Below are positions 20,506-28,083 of a DNA stretch of 33,160 nucleotides, piece after piece (within the stretch, counting starts at the first letter, position 1; each line of letters begins with the position of its first letter). The notes under the pieces are model-generated. The model saw only the letters and a program-made list of their open reading frames with translations. It was not told the DNA's origin and ran no database searches. The stretch covers positions 1 through 33,160 of the IMG/VR virus record IMGVR_UViG_3300028008_001749; one strand, 5' to 3'. The position numbers and the translations under genes are program-made. The DNA is from a virus.

Positions 20506-20852
20506 TATATAGTCTCCTTTACTTTTAAAGTGATGTTTTGTTCTGCACATGCATCATAAATCTTTTGTTCCATGATAGGTGTAATTACACGTTCAATTTG
20601 ATCAAAGTCACCTGGGTGGTGATAATCACCTTGACTAAACGGCAACATTAAATCATGTTTTTGTAATCCCATACATTTTAAACTTTTACCACGATTACCT
20701 AATCCATTATTGAAGATATCATGTACAACGTTTTGTGCTTTACGGAACTGATCTAGTTTACGATTCTTAACAGGATTGACACAAGGACCATCCAATGGAA
20801 TCAAAGCATTTAAAGCGTCTACTGCTGGTTCTAAATTTTTACATACCCACAT
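20505..20852 (-). CDS. Hypothetical 115-aa protein
   Basis: Starts MWVCKNLEPAVDALNALIPL with AGGAG 8 bases upstream; a longer frame to 20927 lacks a ribosome-binding site and would run across the promoter. Middle: NRKLDQFRKAQNVVHDIFNN, then QKHDLMLPFSQGDYHHPGDF, ending YDACAEQNITLKVKETI. No known motif. First gene of the operon driven by the promoter at 20886-20914. Confidence 0.7.
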   Translation of the reverse strand: MWVCKNLEPAVDALNALIPLDGPCVNPVKNRKLDQFRKAQNVVHDIFNNGLGNRGKSLKCMGLQKHDLMLPFSQGDYHHPGDFDQIERVITPIMEQKIYDACAEQNITLKVKETI

Positions 20853-20885
20853 ATTATATCTCCTAATTTCTAACTTTATATATAC

Positions 20886-20914
20886 AGTATACAGTAAGAT
20901 ATCTTGCTTGTCAA
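20886..20914 (-). promoter_or_regulatory. Promoter sharing the AAGATATCTT operator
   Basis: TTGACA (20909-20914), 17-bp spacer, TATACT (20886-20891) on the minus strand. The spacer carries AAGATATCTT (20896-20905). It drives 20505-20852 and following small genes, up to the second copy of the motif before the SleB gene. Confidence 0.88.
20896..20905. promoter_or_regulatory. Palindromic operator-like site AAGATATCTT
   Basis: A perfect 10-bp palindrome, 4 bases from the -10 and 3 bases from the -35 of this promoter. It matches the core of the site at 19711-19722. I found no third copy in a promoter spacer of this window. Confidence 0.6.
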
Positions 20915-20935
20915 CCAGATAAAACAAAAAAAGTC

Positions 20936-20966
20936 ATAAAAAAACCCTTATAAAACAAGGGTTTTT
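20936..20966 (-). terminator. Bidirectional-looking intrinsic terminator
   Basis: Stem AAAACCCTT (20941-20949) with AAGGGTTTT (20957-20965), 7-base loop, and A/T runs on both sides. On the minus strand it ends in a T-run, so it terminates the small-gene operon ending at 20980 just before the promoter at 20886-20914. Confidence 0.85.
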
Positions 20967-20979
20967 AAATTAAATTAAA

Positions 20980-21156
20980 TTAATTTTTTTTAGATGGAAC
21001 AAATTTATCATATATTCGTTGCAAATAGTGTTGTGTAATACGTAATCTAGCTTCTTTAAATGGCTCTGGACGTGTTATTAAACCTTTTTGTCCATACACT
21101 GGCCAATTGCTACCGTATGTGCTACGCATGTAATTATCATACACAACACTTTTCAT
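20980..21156 (-). CDS. Small basic protein, 58 aa
   Basis: Starts MKSVVYDNYMRSTYGSNWPV with GGGGA upstream; ATG lies 1 base after the TAA of the previous gene. A longer frame to 21231 overlaps that gene by 74 bases and was not used. Basic and aromatic: GQKGLITRPEPFKEARLRIT and HYLQRIYDKFVPSKKN. No family recognised. It ends just before the terminator. Confidence 0.6.
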   Translation of the reverse strand: MKSVVYDNYMRSTYGSNWPVYGQKGLITRPEPFKEARLRITQHYLQRIYDKFVPSKKN

Positions 21157-21157
21157 C

Positions 21158-21424
21158 TTATCCCCAATCCTTAAAGTTACCATCAGCTTCGTTTTCGTTA
21201 TAGCCACGTATGTATGATTGAATTTCTTCATCTGTCATAGCATAGCTTTCAATTCTATCACTGTTGTGTGTACCGTCTACATAATAGTGCGGTTTGCAAC
21301 CTCGTCTATAATAACTATCTGCACCACCTCTATCATATGGACCACCATGACGCTTCTCGTGATCGATTATTTTGTCAATCTTTGTTCGAATGTCGTGGCC
21401 TAGTTCCTGCATTGTATATCCCAT
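21158..21424 (-). CDS. Hypothetical 88-aa protein, polar and His/Tyr-rich
   Basis: Starts MGYTMQELGHDIRTKIDKII; the ATG four codons later also has a reasonable signal (GGGAT) and cannot be excluded. Middle DSYYRRGCKPHYYVDGTHN, then acidic DEEIQSYIRGYNENEADGN. No known domain. It overlaps the upstream gene by 25 bases. Confidence 0.6.
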   Translation of the reverse strand: MGYTMQELGHDIRTKIDKIIDHEKRHGGPYDRGGADSYYRRGCKPHYYVDGTHNSDRIESYAMTDEEIQSYIRGYNENEADGNFKDWG

Positions 21425-21969
21425 TTGTCTATATCAACTGGTTCCATGTTACACATTTCTTCAAAACTACTACATTCAAATTCCCAAAACTTAAGGTTCC
21501 TATTTGGGATACCTGTAAAATTAGGTTCACCAACATGACATGTTGCATTTTCAATAACAATTGTAAGTGTTGAACGCAAATGTGCAAATGCGTAGTTTGG
21601 AATATAAAAGTAATGAAATCTTTTAAGTATTTTATTATATGCAATTATTCTAAGGTCGCCAGTTTTTGTGTTAACGTTTCGAACTTCGAAACTATTCATC
21701 CAAGCGCCTTTTGATTTATTATTGTTGCGAGCACTACTTGTTACAGTTTTAGCATCCGAGCCGTCGCAAAAGTCACGTCCTTGTGTGCTGTCACCTTCAA
21801 AGTTGCCTACTGTTGCCATAGCCATTTCTGCAATAGTTTCACGTTGCATTATGCCCATTTTTGTAAATTCAATTAGATGTTTCTCTTGGGCTTTTTTTAA
21901 GTTCAAGTGTGGGAGCAATTCCTTTACAAACAGAATGTCATATTGAATTGCATTATCTGTAGTCGCCAT
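21400..21969 (-). CDS. Unknown 189-aa protein, possible nuclease-like motif
   Basis: Helical N-terminus (VKELLPHLNLKKAQEKHLIE), then GRDFCDGSDAKTVTSS (64-79), in which D-x-x-D-x-x-D-A-K could be the D...D/E-x-K metal site of PD-(D/E)XK nucleases, followed by strands FEVRNVNTKTGDLRIIAYN and HYFYIPNYAF. The fold order (helix, acidic motif, beta strands) fits a small restriction-endonuclease-like core, but the motif alone is weak. ATG at 21969 has AGGAG 9 bases upstream. 25-bp overlap with the next gene. Confidence 0.55.
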   Translation of the reverse strand: MATTDNAIQYDILFVKELLPHLNLKKAQEKHLIEFTKMGIMQRETIAEMAMATVGNFEGDSTQGRDFCDGSDAKTVTSSARNNNKSKGAWMNSFEVRNVNTKTGDLRIIAYNKILKRFHYFYIPNYAFAHLRSTLTIVIENATCHVGEPNFTGIPNRNLKFWEFECSSFEEMCNMEPVDIDKWDIQCRN

Positions 21970-22040
21970 TTAATTTCTCCTATAATTATTTAGCCAACAA
22001 CTATAGTTTTACACAAGACGAATTACTTGTCAACCTTTTT

Positions 22041-22610
22041 TTATATTTTATTAAAGAAATCTTTTTTGTAAAGACATGCAAGTATATCTTGCAATAGCCT
22101 AACGTATTTAGGTCCTTGTTCACTCCAAGATGCTAAGTATGGTATAAGATTAATTGGATCTGATTGTTTTGATATTGTATTTTGAAATTCTAATTCATCT
22201 CTGAATTCTTTATATGCTGAATGAGTTTGTAATGTAAAGAAATAATGTTCTATGCTACTACACCAATTATCATAACTTCTAACACCCCATGGTGCATCTG
22301 GTGCACCTTTTGCTTTTAATTGTGGGTCTTCTGGGTTCCACGTTCTTATTCCAAACAAGTTATTTCCTTCTATTGCAAATCTACTTTTACCCCAAGCACT
22401 TTCATGTGCGGCTTGTGCTATTACTAGTTCTAGTGGAATTTGTTTTGATTTTGGATACATTGACTTATTGGCATATATTGATTCAACACAATGTTTAATC
22501 TTATACGCAAAGTCTTTATTAGTTATTTCTGCCGCATTGGCTGTTTGTGTAAACAACAATGCTATTGCTAATAATACTTTAATCACTAAGTATTTAACTT
22601 TTGTAAACAT
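22041..22610 (-). CDS. Exported glucosaminidase (Bax/FlgJ-type)
   Basis: 189 aa. Signal peptide: basic start, VIKVLLAIALLFTQTANA with cleavage before AE (26/27). Glucosaminidase core: LELVIAQAAHESAWGKSRFA (60-79) with catalytic-type Glu70, then GNNLFGIRTW (82-91), the family's N-x-FGI motif, and a C-terminal YLASWSEQGPKYV. Cuts GlcNAc-MurNAc bonds in peptidoglycan. This is the second secreted peptidoglycan hydrolase in the window. Its ATG is 9 bases after the -10, so leaderless. It may act in entry or in late lysis; the sequence does not decide. Confidence 0.9.
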   Translation of the reverse strand: MFTKVKYLVIKVLLAIALLFTQTANAAEITNKDFAYKIKHCVESIYANKSMYPKSKQIPLELVIAQAAHESAWGKSRFAIEGNNLFGIRTWNPEDPQLKAKGAPDAPWGVRSYDNWCSSIEHYFFTLQTHSAYKEFRDELEFQNTISKQSDPINLIPYLASWSEQGPKYVRLLQDILACLYKKDFFNKI

Positions 22611-22618
22611 ATAGTTAT

Positions 22619-22647
22619 ATTATACTATAAAATAGCTAAAATGTCTA
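22619..22647 (-). promoter_or_regulatory. Promoter for the glucosaminidase gene
   Basis: TAGACA (22642-22647), 17-bp spacer, TATAAT (22619-22624) on the minus strand. The -10 ends 8 bases before the ATG at 22610. Confidence 0.8.
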
Positions 22648-22676
22648 TAGTGTAGAAACCCAGTAAATGCTAGGTT

Positions 22677-25370
22677 TTACCACTCAAACAAGTTAGTAAA
22701 CGTAGTTTTAGCCGCGGCTTTGTCTAAACCCCAATCCAATACACCAAGTAAGTTTTCTAGCTTCTTAGTAACTACCACTTCTTCCATGTGATCATCATCA
22801 AACGGAAGTTCTTTAAACCATTCAGGAAGCCTTGTTTCGTCTGTAGGATATCCTACACTTGTAAAGCCCATTGGATTATCTTTTAATCTACAAACAATAG
22901 TTTTCATACCATCTGTAATTTCTACTGCGTAATTATCACTATTAATCTGTCTTAGCTTATTCCAATTCAATGCGGCTGTTACGTGTCCAGGCATTGCTGG
23001 CTTCTTAACTTCTTTAACACTTTTACCGTTGTCGTGTGCTCTTTTACGATCTCTATCATAAGTTGCCATTTTACCACGATATGATGTTAAGTTATTAACA
23101 CGTTTAGGACTACCTTTTTGCCAACTAGGCTTTTCACGATACTCTTTACGAAACTCAATAATCTTCTCAAGTATGTCTTGTTCTTCAGCATCTGTTAATA
23201 CTTCAAGCAATACGTCTTTTAAAAAGTCTTGCATCCATACAGGAGTATCACTACGTTTTAGATCTAACCCCATTGCTTTAATGTAACCAGCTTTGCCTTC
23301 TACATCTTCACGTTTGCCTTCATTATCAAACACTAACATTGCATAACGTTTCTTTGTAATAAACAATCCACTACTTCCTACCATTTCTCTACCTGCAGCA
23401 ATAATACTGCCCAAGTCTAATGTTGTATGAAAGGTTCTACTCATAAAACCAGGAAACGTTTTGTTTACTTCTTCACAGATTGCATCATAGTAATCAATTA
23501 TATTATCTCTATCCCAATTAATTTCATTGTTCTTAATTTGATCTTTTAACATAGGATACGAACTAAAGTATGTGGAATCTGTATCACCATATACAATAGC
23601 CTCGCCTTGATGATCATATTCGCCTGCAATAATTTTATTAAGTTCCGCAGCCATGTGCTTTGCAATACAACGACCTGTTAGTGTTGTACTCTGTCCTAGT
23701 CTACTGTCAAAGAATCTACTGCCAGGATTAAGTAACGCACCATACAAACTGTTCAAGTTAATCTTTTTAACTAGCTGTCGTTTATCCCAATATGCAAACT
23801 TGTCGCCACCTTCTTCACGTGCATCACGTGCTTTAGCTTGTAGCTCTTTACGTTCTGCATACCAACGTTCTAGCAAGCCAGGAATAATACCTTTTTTCTC
23901 GTATGTAAAAATTGTACCGTTGGCACTAATAATCCAAGGTTGTCCACTGTTAAACACAATTTCATATATCTCTGCGCCAGTTGCTTCAAAACTAGTGCCA
24001 TCTTCAAAATCTAAATGTAGTACTTCTTCAATGTCTTTGTTAATAACAAGTTCATATTCATGTGTTGCAAAACGACCTTCCCATGCTTCAGCTACTGTTT
24101 TTGCATTCTCAATCATTTCTTTTGTGTACGAGTGTCGCACTTGCCCAATAATAGTTTCAGTACTCATATTACAACTACGAATAATACTAGGATACAGTGA
24201 GTTCAAGTCAATACTTCCAACCCATTTATGTAAGCCTTTTTTAGGCGTAGCAACATAAGCACCTGCGGCTTGTGTAGTATCTTTGTCATAACGTTTGTCA
24301 GGAACAATAAGTCCTTGCGAGTGTGCTTCGTTAATAATAGCTTGGTCTGTTTGTGCAACCGCACCCATTGTTGTTTGTAGAAGCACTGTGTTAGAGTGTG
24401 CTAGTACGTTTGCTAAATCAATAAACTGTAGTTTTTTATCTAGTTTTACAAGCAAGTCAACATCTTGTCTAGAATAAGCAATAAACTTTTCAAAGTCATT
24501 GTTATATAATTGATCTAGTGTGCCTTCATAATCTACTTTACGATCACCTAGTTCATATTCACCAATAGCATCCAAACTATAACTGTGCATTTCATGATAT
24601 GTATACTTACGATACAACTGCATGTAATCCATATGTACACGACCAATGGTATCATATGTTTGTTGTGTTGCACCAAATCGTTCAAATTCACGTTGTTTAG
24701 GAAGTTTATCCCACAAGCAAAAACGTCTTGTATGACTTTTACTTAATACTCGAGCTACACGATTAACTAGATAAGGAATATCAAAGCCTTCACTGTTCCA
24801 GCCTGATAAAATATCTGCATCATCTATGAGATCCAAAAATGCTTCAAGCATTTCACGTTCAGTTTTAAATAGCATAGTATTTTCAAACTTATTAGTAACT
24901 GTTTCTGCTTGATCAAACGTCATAGTTTTAGGACCAATAGCAAGACATATAGTTGTATTCATCCAAGTATTATGCAAACTAATTGCTGTTACTGCATTAA
25001 ACGGATCATGTGGCGGTGCAAAGCCTGACTCTTTATTAAAGTCTGTCTCAATATCAAAGAAACAAACATTTAGATCTGGCGTTGCACTAGGATCATAATT
25101 TTCAGCGAATGTTTTAAATATAACATTTACATCGCTTTCATATAGACCTTTATGTCCATTAATCTTTTTTTCTGTATTAAATTTTTTACTTGTGTTGCAA
25201 ACAACACGTTCTAATTTTTCACCAAAGATACTTGTGTATTTTCCACGTGGGTCTTTATAATAGAATGTATACTTGGCGGGAATTTCTTTATATTCTCGCT
25301 TTCCGTTAATACGTTCTACAACGTGTACAATGTCTTTATCTCGATCGTGAAATGCATCTACATAACTCAT
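22677..25370 (-). CDS. 43: Family-B DNA polymerase (T4 gp43-like)
   Basis: Replicative polymerase with proofreading exonuclease. 897 aa, the same size as T4 gp43 (898). ExoI: FFDIETD (104-110; Asp106, Glu108); ExoII: NSEGFDIPY (192-200); ExoIII: YSRQDVDLL (299-307). Pol motif A: DLNSLYPSIIRSCN (388-401); motif B: KKINLNSLYGALLNPGSRFF (535-554); motif C: YGDTDSTYFS (594-603; Asp596, Asp598). KKRYAML-type region near 660-680 is also present. The end TTFTNLFEW looks like a clamp-binding tail, as in T4/RB69 gp43. ATG overlaps the radical SAM stop (ATGA). All catalytic residues are present. Confidence 0.97.
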   Translation of the reverse strand: MSYVDAFHDRDKDIVHVVERINGKREYKEIPAKYTFYYKDPRGKYTSIFGEKLERVVCNTSKKFNTEKKINGHKGLYESDVNVIFKTFAENYDPSATPDLNVCFFDIETDFNKESGFAPPHDPFNAVTAISLHNTWMNTTICLAIGPKTMTFDQAETVTNKFENTMLFKTEREMLEAFLDLIDDADILSGWNSEGFDIPYLVNRVARVLSKSHTRRFCLWDKLPKQREFERFGATQQTYDTIGRVHMDYMQLYRKYTYHEMHSYSLDAIGEYELGDRKVDYEGTLDQLYNNDFEKFIAYSRQDVDLLVKLDKKLQFIDLANVLAHSNTVLLQTTMGAVAQTDQAIINEAHSQGLIVPDKRYDKDTTQAAGAYVATPKKGLHKWVGSIDLNSLYPSIIRSCNMSTETIIGQVRHSYTKEMIENAKTVAEAWEGRFATHEYELVINKDIEEVLHLDFEDGTSFEATGAEIYEIVFNSGQPWIISANGTIFTYEKKGIIPGLLERWYAERKELQAKARDAREEGGDKFAYWDKRQLVKKINLNSLYGALLNPGSRFFDSRLGQSTTLTGRCIAKHMAAELNKIIAGEYDHQGEAIVYGDTDSTYFSSYPMLKDQIKNNEINWDRDNIIDYYDAICEEVNKTFPGFMSRTFHTTLDLGSIIAAGREMVGSSGLFITKKRYAMLVFDNEGKREDVEGKAGYIKAMGLDLKRSDTPVWMQDFLKDVLLEVLTDAEEQDILEKIIEFRKEYREKPSWQKGSPKRVNNLTSYRGKMATYDRDRKRAHDNGKSVKEVKKPAMPGHVTAALNWNKLRQINSDNYAVEITDGMKTIVCRLKDNPMGFTSVGYPTDETRLPEWFKELPFDDDHMEEVVVTKKLENLLGVLDWGLDKAAAKTTFTNLFEW

Positions 25371-26641
25371 TCAGGGCTAATCCAATATTTTTCTAGTTGT
25401 GGTATATATTTAAGTATACTTGTTTTTCTGTGTTTGTCAAGTAATTCTGTTGTTTTACAGAAGAATTTCCAATTATCTTTATCTTCTGCTGTGTAAGGTT
25501 TTTTAAGTAAGTGTACTACTCCTCTTAGTACATGGTCTTCTGGACTATTCCATCTACTAAAACATTTTTCTTCGATCCAACTTGCTAACCATAATCTATA
25601 TTCTATATCTGGATGCACTTGTAAACAAAGATAAATTGGAGCAACAAGAGCTGCATTAAATCCAGTAAGATCGTTTAACTTACTTTTTCCATAATGTTCG
25701 TGTTCCCATAACCATTCAATGTAAGGTTTAATATTATACATATTAAGTAACTGTGGTGTATAAGAAATACCTACATGAAATAACTTACTACAATCAAGTA
25801 TTCGTTGTTGAATCAGTTCACCCTTGTATTTTCCAATAGTTCCAACTGCTGGTCTTATATATTCATATACATCACCAATAGCATCTAAACTTACTACAAG
25901 TCTAGTATTGAGTTTTTTTAATTTTTCAGTTTTTTCTTCATCAAGCAAAGTTAAGTTTGTTACAATTTTTAAATCGCCTTGGTAATTATGTTCAATTAAC
26001 TTATCTACCATATGCCAAAACTCTGGTTGGAAAAAAGGTTCTCCACCACTACATTCAATTAGTTTACATCCAAGAAATACTTCTAAGTTTTCGTCAACAA
26101 CACGAGCTGGAACTACATATTGTTTTTGTTCCATTCTTGTTCCTGCTACTGCTCTATCAACTTCTTTAATAGGCATATTATCCATCAACATGTTAATATC
26201 TTTATACCAACCTGTGCTACGTTTTGGACTACACATAGTACATCTAAGATTACATGCGTTACTAAAATCTATTGAGAATTTATGAATACCTTCGTGATGT
26301 CTTGGATTTCCAGGGTCATTCCATTCATGTTGTGAACCAAACCTATGACTCCATCCTGATTTATTTTCTGACTTTTGACAACGTCCACATCCATCAGGCC
26401 ATACTTTTTGTTTTGTATTAGCTCTTACTTCTCCTGAATCTTTATTCCAAAAGAAATCCTTTGCTTTTACATCTTTTATGTTTCCAAATAAACCTTTTCT
26501 ATATTGACAACAGAATCCATAATCTCCAAAGTTATCAACATGTACTTCATTATGTGGAGCAACACAATAAGTATTTTCAAGATCAGCTTTCCAGTGAACC
26601 AGAGAATCTTCTGGTATCTCACCTTTGTAAGCATGCATCAT
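25367..26641 (-). CDS. Radical SAM protein with N-terminal auxiliary Cys region (twitch-type)
   Basis: 424 aa. Radical SAM motif SNACNLRCTMCSPKRS with Cys130, 134 and 137 (C-x3-C-x2-C), and the SAM-contacting GGEP motif (CSGGEPFF). Additional cysteines precede the core: FCCQYRKG (44, 45), CGRC (85, 88) and Cys26, suggesting an auxiliary Fe-S cluster in front of, not behind, the SAM domain. This matches phage proteins annotated as twitch-domain radical SAM. Substrate unknown. The start at ATG 26641 was chosen because AAGG precedes it; the track's longer TTG frame overlaps the methyltransferase. The stop overlaps the polymerase ATG. Confidence 0.85.
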   Translation of the reverse strand: MMHAYKGEIPEDSLVHWKADLENTYCVAPHNEVHVDNFGDYGFCCQYRKGLFGNIKDVKAKDFFWNKDSGEVRANTKQKVWPDGCGRCQKSENKSGWSHRFGSQHEWNDPGNPRHHEGIHKFSIDFSNACNLRCTMCSPKRSTGWYKDINMLMDNMPIKEVDRAVAGTRMEQKQYVVPARVVDENLEVFLGCKLIECSGGEPFFQPEFWHMVDKLIEHNYQGDLKIVTNLTLLDEEKTEKLKKLNTRLVVSLDAIGDVYEYIRPAVGTIGKYKGELIQQRILDCSKLFHVGISYTPQLLNMYNIKPYIEWLWEHEHYGKSKLNDLTGFNAALVAPIYLCLQVHPDIEYRLWLASWIEEKCFSRWNSPEDHVLRGVVHLLKKPYTAEDKDNWKFFCKTTELLDKHRKTSILKYIPQLEKYWISPE

Positions 26642-26654
26642 TGTGCCTTTTTGT

Positions 26655-27767
26655 TTATCGTTTTTCAAAAACGTATACTCCTTCAAATTTTTCTCTGCCA
26701 GCTAGTTTATCGTTACCTACACCTGGTCTAGTATTTAACATCATTTTAATCGTGCCCGTATGCTTGAACCCAACTTTTTCAGCCGTTTCAATCCAGCGGT
26801 CCACAACAAAGAATTCCTTGTTGCCATATGATTTATAGTCTGCGATGTTCGTTGCGAACGTTCCATCGCTTCGTAGTCCTCTTCTGATATTCGAGATAGT
26901 AGGTTCAACATACCCTTCAAACCATTCATCAAGGGTTGTATATTTAACCATGCATTGTGTTTCTTCGTCACTGTACTTCTCCAAATTAAAATACGGTGGA
27001 CTACTAAAAGCTAAATCAATATCTTCGCATTGGTAATCTTCTGAACCAGAACATATAAATTCAGCATCAGCTCCTAATAATTCATTTAAGTAATTTAAAT
27101 ATTTAATTGTTTCTGTATTAGGATCCGTACCTATGTATTTATAGTTTAAGTTGCTACTACTAATACCCAAGAGACGACCGCCATAACCACAACTGTAATC
27201 ATAAATGCGACCCCACAATACCGGGCATAAGCGTTCTGCCAAAGCTCGGGCGTGTTGAGGTTTAAAGTTCTGCACGTTTTCTCCTGTGACAAGTTCCAGT
27301 GAACGGCGTAATGCAGTAGGATATACAAGGCGATTCCCATCCCTAAACTCAAAGCATATTCTGATAGCCCTGCGTAATTTAGCATCATCGTAAAATCTAT
27401 CCTTTAATGAATTAGATCCTCTTCCTTTTGGTTCTGCTGTTTGCATGTTGGTAAAGAGGAATCTGTTAATAGTTTGACCGGCGTTGTTACCGAGTCCAAT
27501 TCTGTCAACAGACACACCGTTATATGACTTGGTTCGAAACCCTTTGATTTCATTTCTAAGTCCTTCTTCGGTGTAGTATATAATTGGTACAATGCCACGA
27601 TTACGATACAAAGAAAAAACAGCCTCAATAGTACCTGCAGGATCTTTCTCATATGTTTCTTTCGTATGCTTATCAAATTCTGGGTACAGGTCTTCATAAC
27701 CTGTAAACACATCGTTAAAGATATGTTCTGGTTTAATACCCCAGAATTGATAAATTGTGTCTATCAC
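26655..27767 (-). CDS. DNA methyltransferase (m4C/m6A amino-type)
   Basis: 370 aa. Motif I region: IYDYSCGYGGRLLG (188-201); catalytic motif IV: DLAFSSPPYFNLEKYS (251-266), with S-P-P-Y, used by N4-cytosine and some N6-adenine methyltransferases. C-terminal VGFKHTGTIKMMLNTRPGVG fits the end of the Rossmann domain. An N-terminal ~150 residues (WGIKPEHIFNDVFTGYEDL) lacks known motifs and may recognise DNA. No restriction gene is adjacent, so an orphan enzyme, perhaps for protection or regulation. The start is GTG 27765-27767, overlapping the DsbA TAG (TAGTG); no Met occurs before residue 108, so the GTG is needed. Confidence 0.85.
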   Translation of the reverse strand: MIDTIYQFWGIKPEHIFNDVFTGYEDLYPEFDKHTKETYEKDPAGTIEAVFSLYRNRGIVPIIYYTEEGLRNEIKGFRTKSYNGVSVDRIGLGNNAGQTINRFLFTNMQTAEPKGRGSNSLKDRFYDDAKLRRAIRICFEFRDGNRLVYPTALRRSLELVTGENVQNFKPQHARALAERLCPVLWGRIYDYSCGYGGRLLGISSSNLNYKYIGTDPNTETIKYLNYLNELLGADAEFICSGSEDYQCEDIDLAFSSPPYFNLEKYSDEETQCMVKYTTLDEWFEGYVEPTISNIRRGLRSDGTFATNIADYKSYGNKEFFVVDRWIETAEKVGFKHTGTIKMMLNTRPGVGNDKLAGREKFEGVYVFEKR

Positions 27768-28024
27768 TAATCAGCTCTGCCGACACTTTCAAGTATTGTC
27801 TCAAGAGTATCAAAATCATCTCGATGTTTATGAAACTCTGCTTTGTGTGCAATTTTAATTGCTTTGTTTAGTACTGCTGGCTTAATGCCCATTTCTTCTG
27901 CAATATGCTTTACTGTGTCTTTTAAACCTTCATTGAGTGTTTCAACTTCAGTCATAACTTGTACACCTTCTTGCATAAGGTTCTTTAATTTAGCAACGTC
28001 TTCTGTTCCAAATGTAATGCTCAT
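27767..28024 (-). CDS. dsbA: Double-stranded DNA-binding protein DsbA (T4-like)
   Basis: 85 aa. Similar in length (T4 DsbA 89 aa) and in pattern: LNEGLKDTVKHIAEEMGIKP, then AVLNKAIKIAHKAEFHKHRD, then LETILESVG, against T4's YNELIKDIRIRAKDELGVDG and KMFNRLLALYHKDNRDVF. T4 DsbA binds dsDNA at late promoters and stimulates late transcription. ATG has AGGAG upstream, and the gene has its own promoter (28055-28083). It is translationally linked to the methyltransferase. Confidence 0.85.
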   Translation of the reverse strand: MSITFGTEDVAKLKNLMQEGVQVMTEVETLNEGLKDTVKHIAEEMGIKPAVLNKAIKIAHKAEFHKHRDDFDTLETILESVGRAD

Positions 28025-28054
28025 AGATTATCTCCTGTGTTTGTATTTGTATAT

Positions 28055-28083
28055 ATAATACACTCTTATGACGAGGTTGTCAA
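28055..28083 (-). promoter_or_regulatory. Sigma70-type promoter for dsbA/methyltransferase/radical SAM/polymerase
   Basis: TTGACA (28078-28083), 17-bp spacer, TATTAT (28055-28060) on the minus strand, with a 30-base leader and AGGAG before dsbA. The -35 lies in the end of the upstream gene. All genes down to gp43 follow without a clear terminator. Confidence 0.85.

Noticed and set aside
22000-22033. Promoter before 21400-21969
   Set aside because: A perfect TTGACA at 22028-22033 exists but no acceptable -10 at 16-18 bp; the nearest TATAGT is 22 bp away.
22656-22677. Hairpin AAACCCAG/CTAGGTTT after gp43 as an intrinsic terminator
   Set aside because: The stem is only partly GC and no T-run follows, so termination is not convincing.
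23653-24258. Plus-strand 201-aa open frame
   Set aside because: Antisense to the DNA polymerase gene; no ribosome-binding site, composition typical of a shadow frame.
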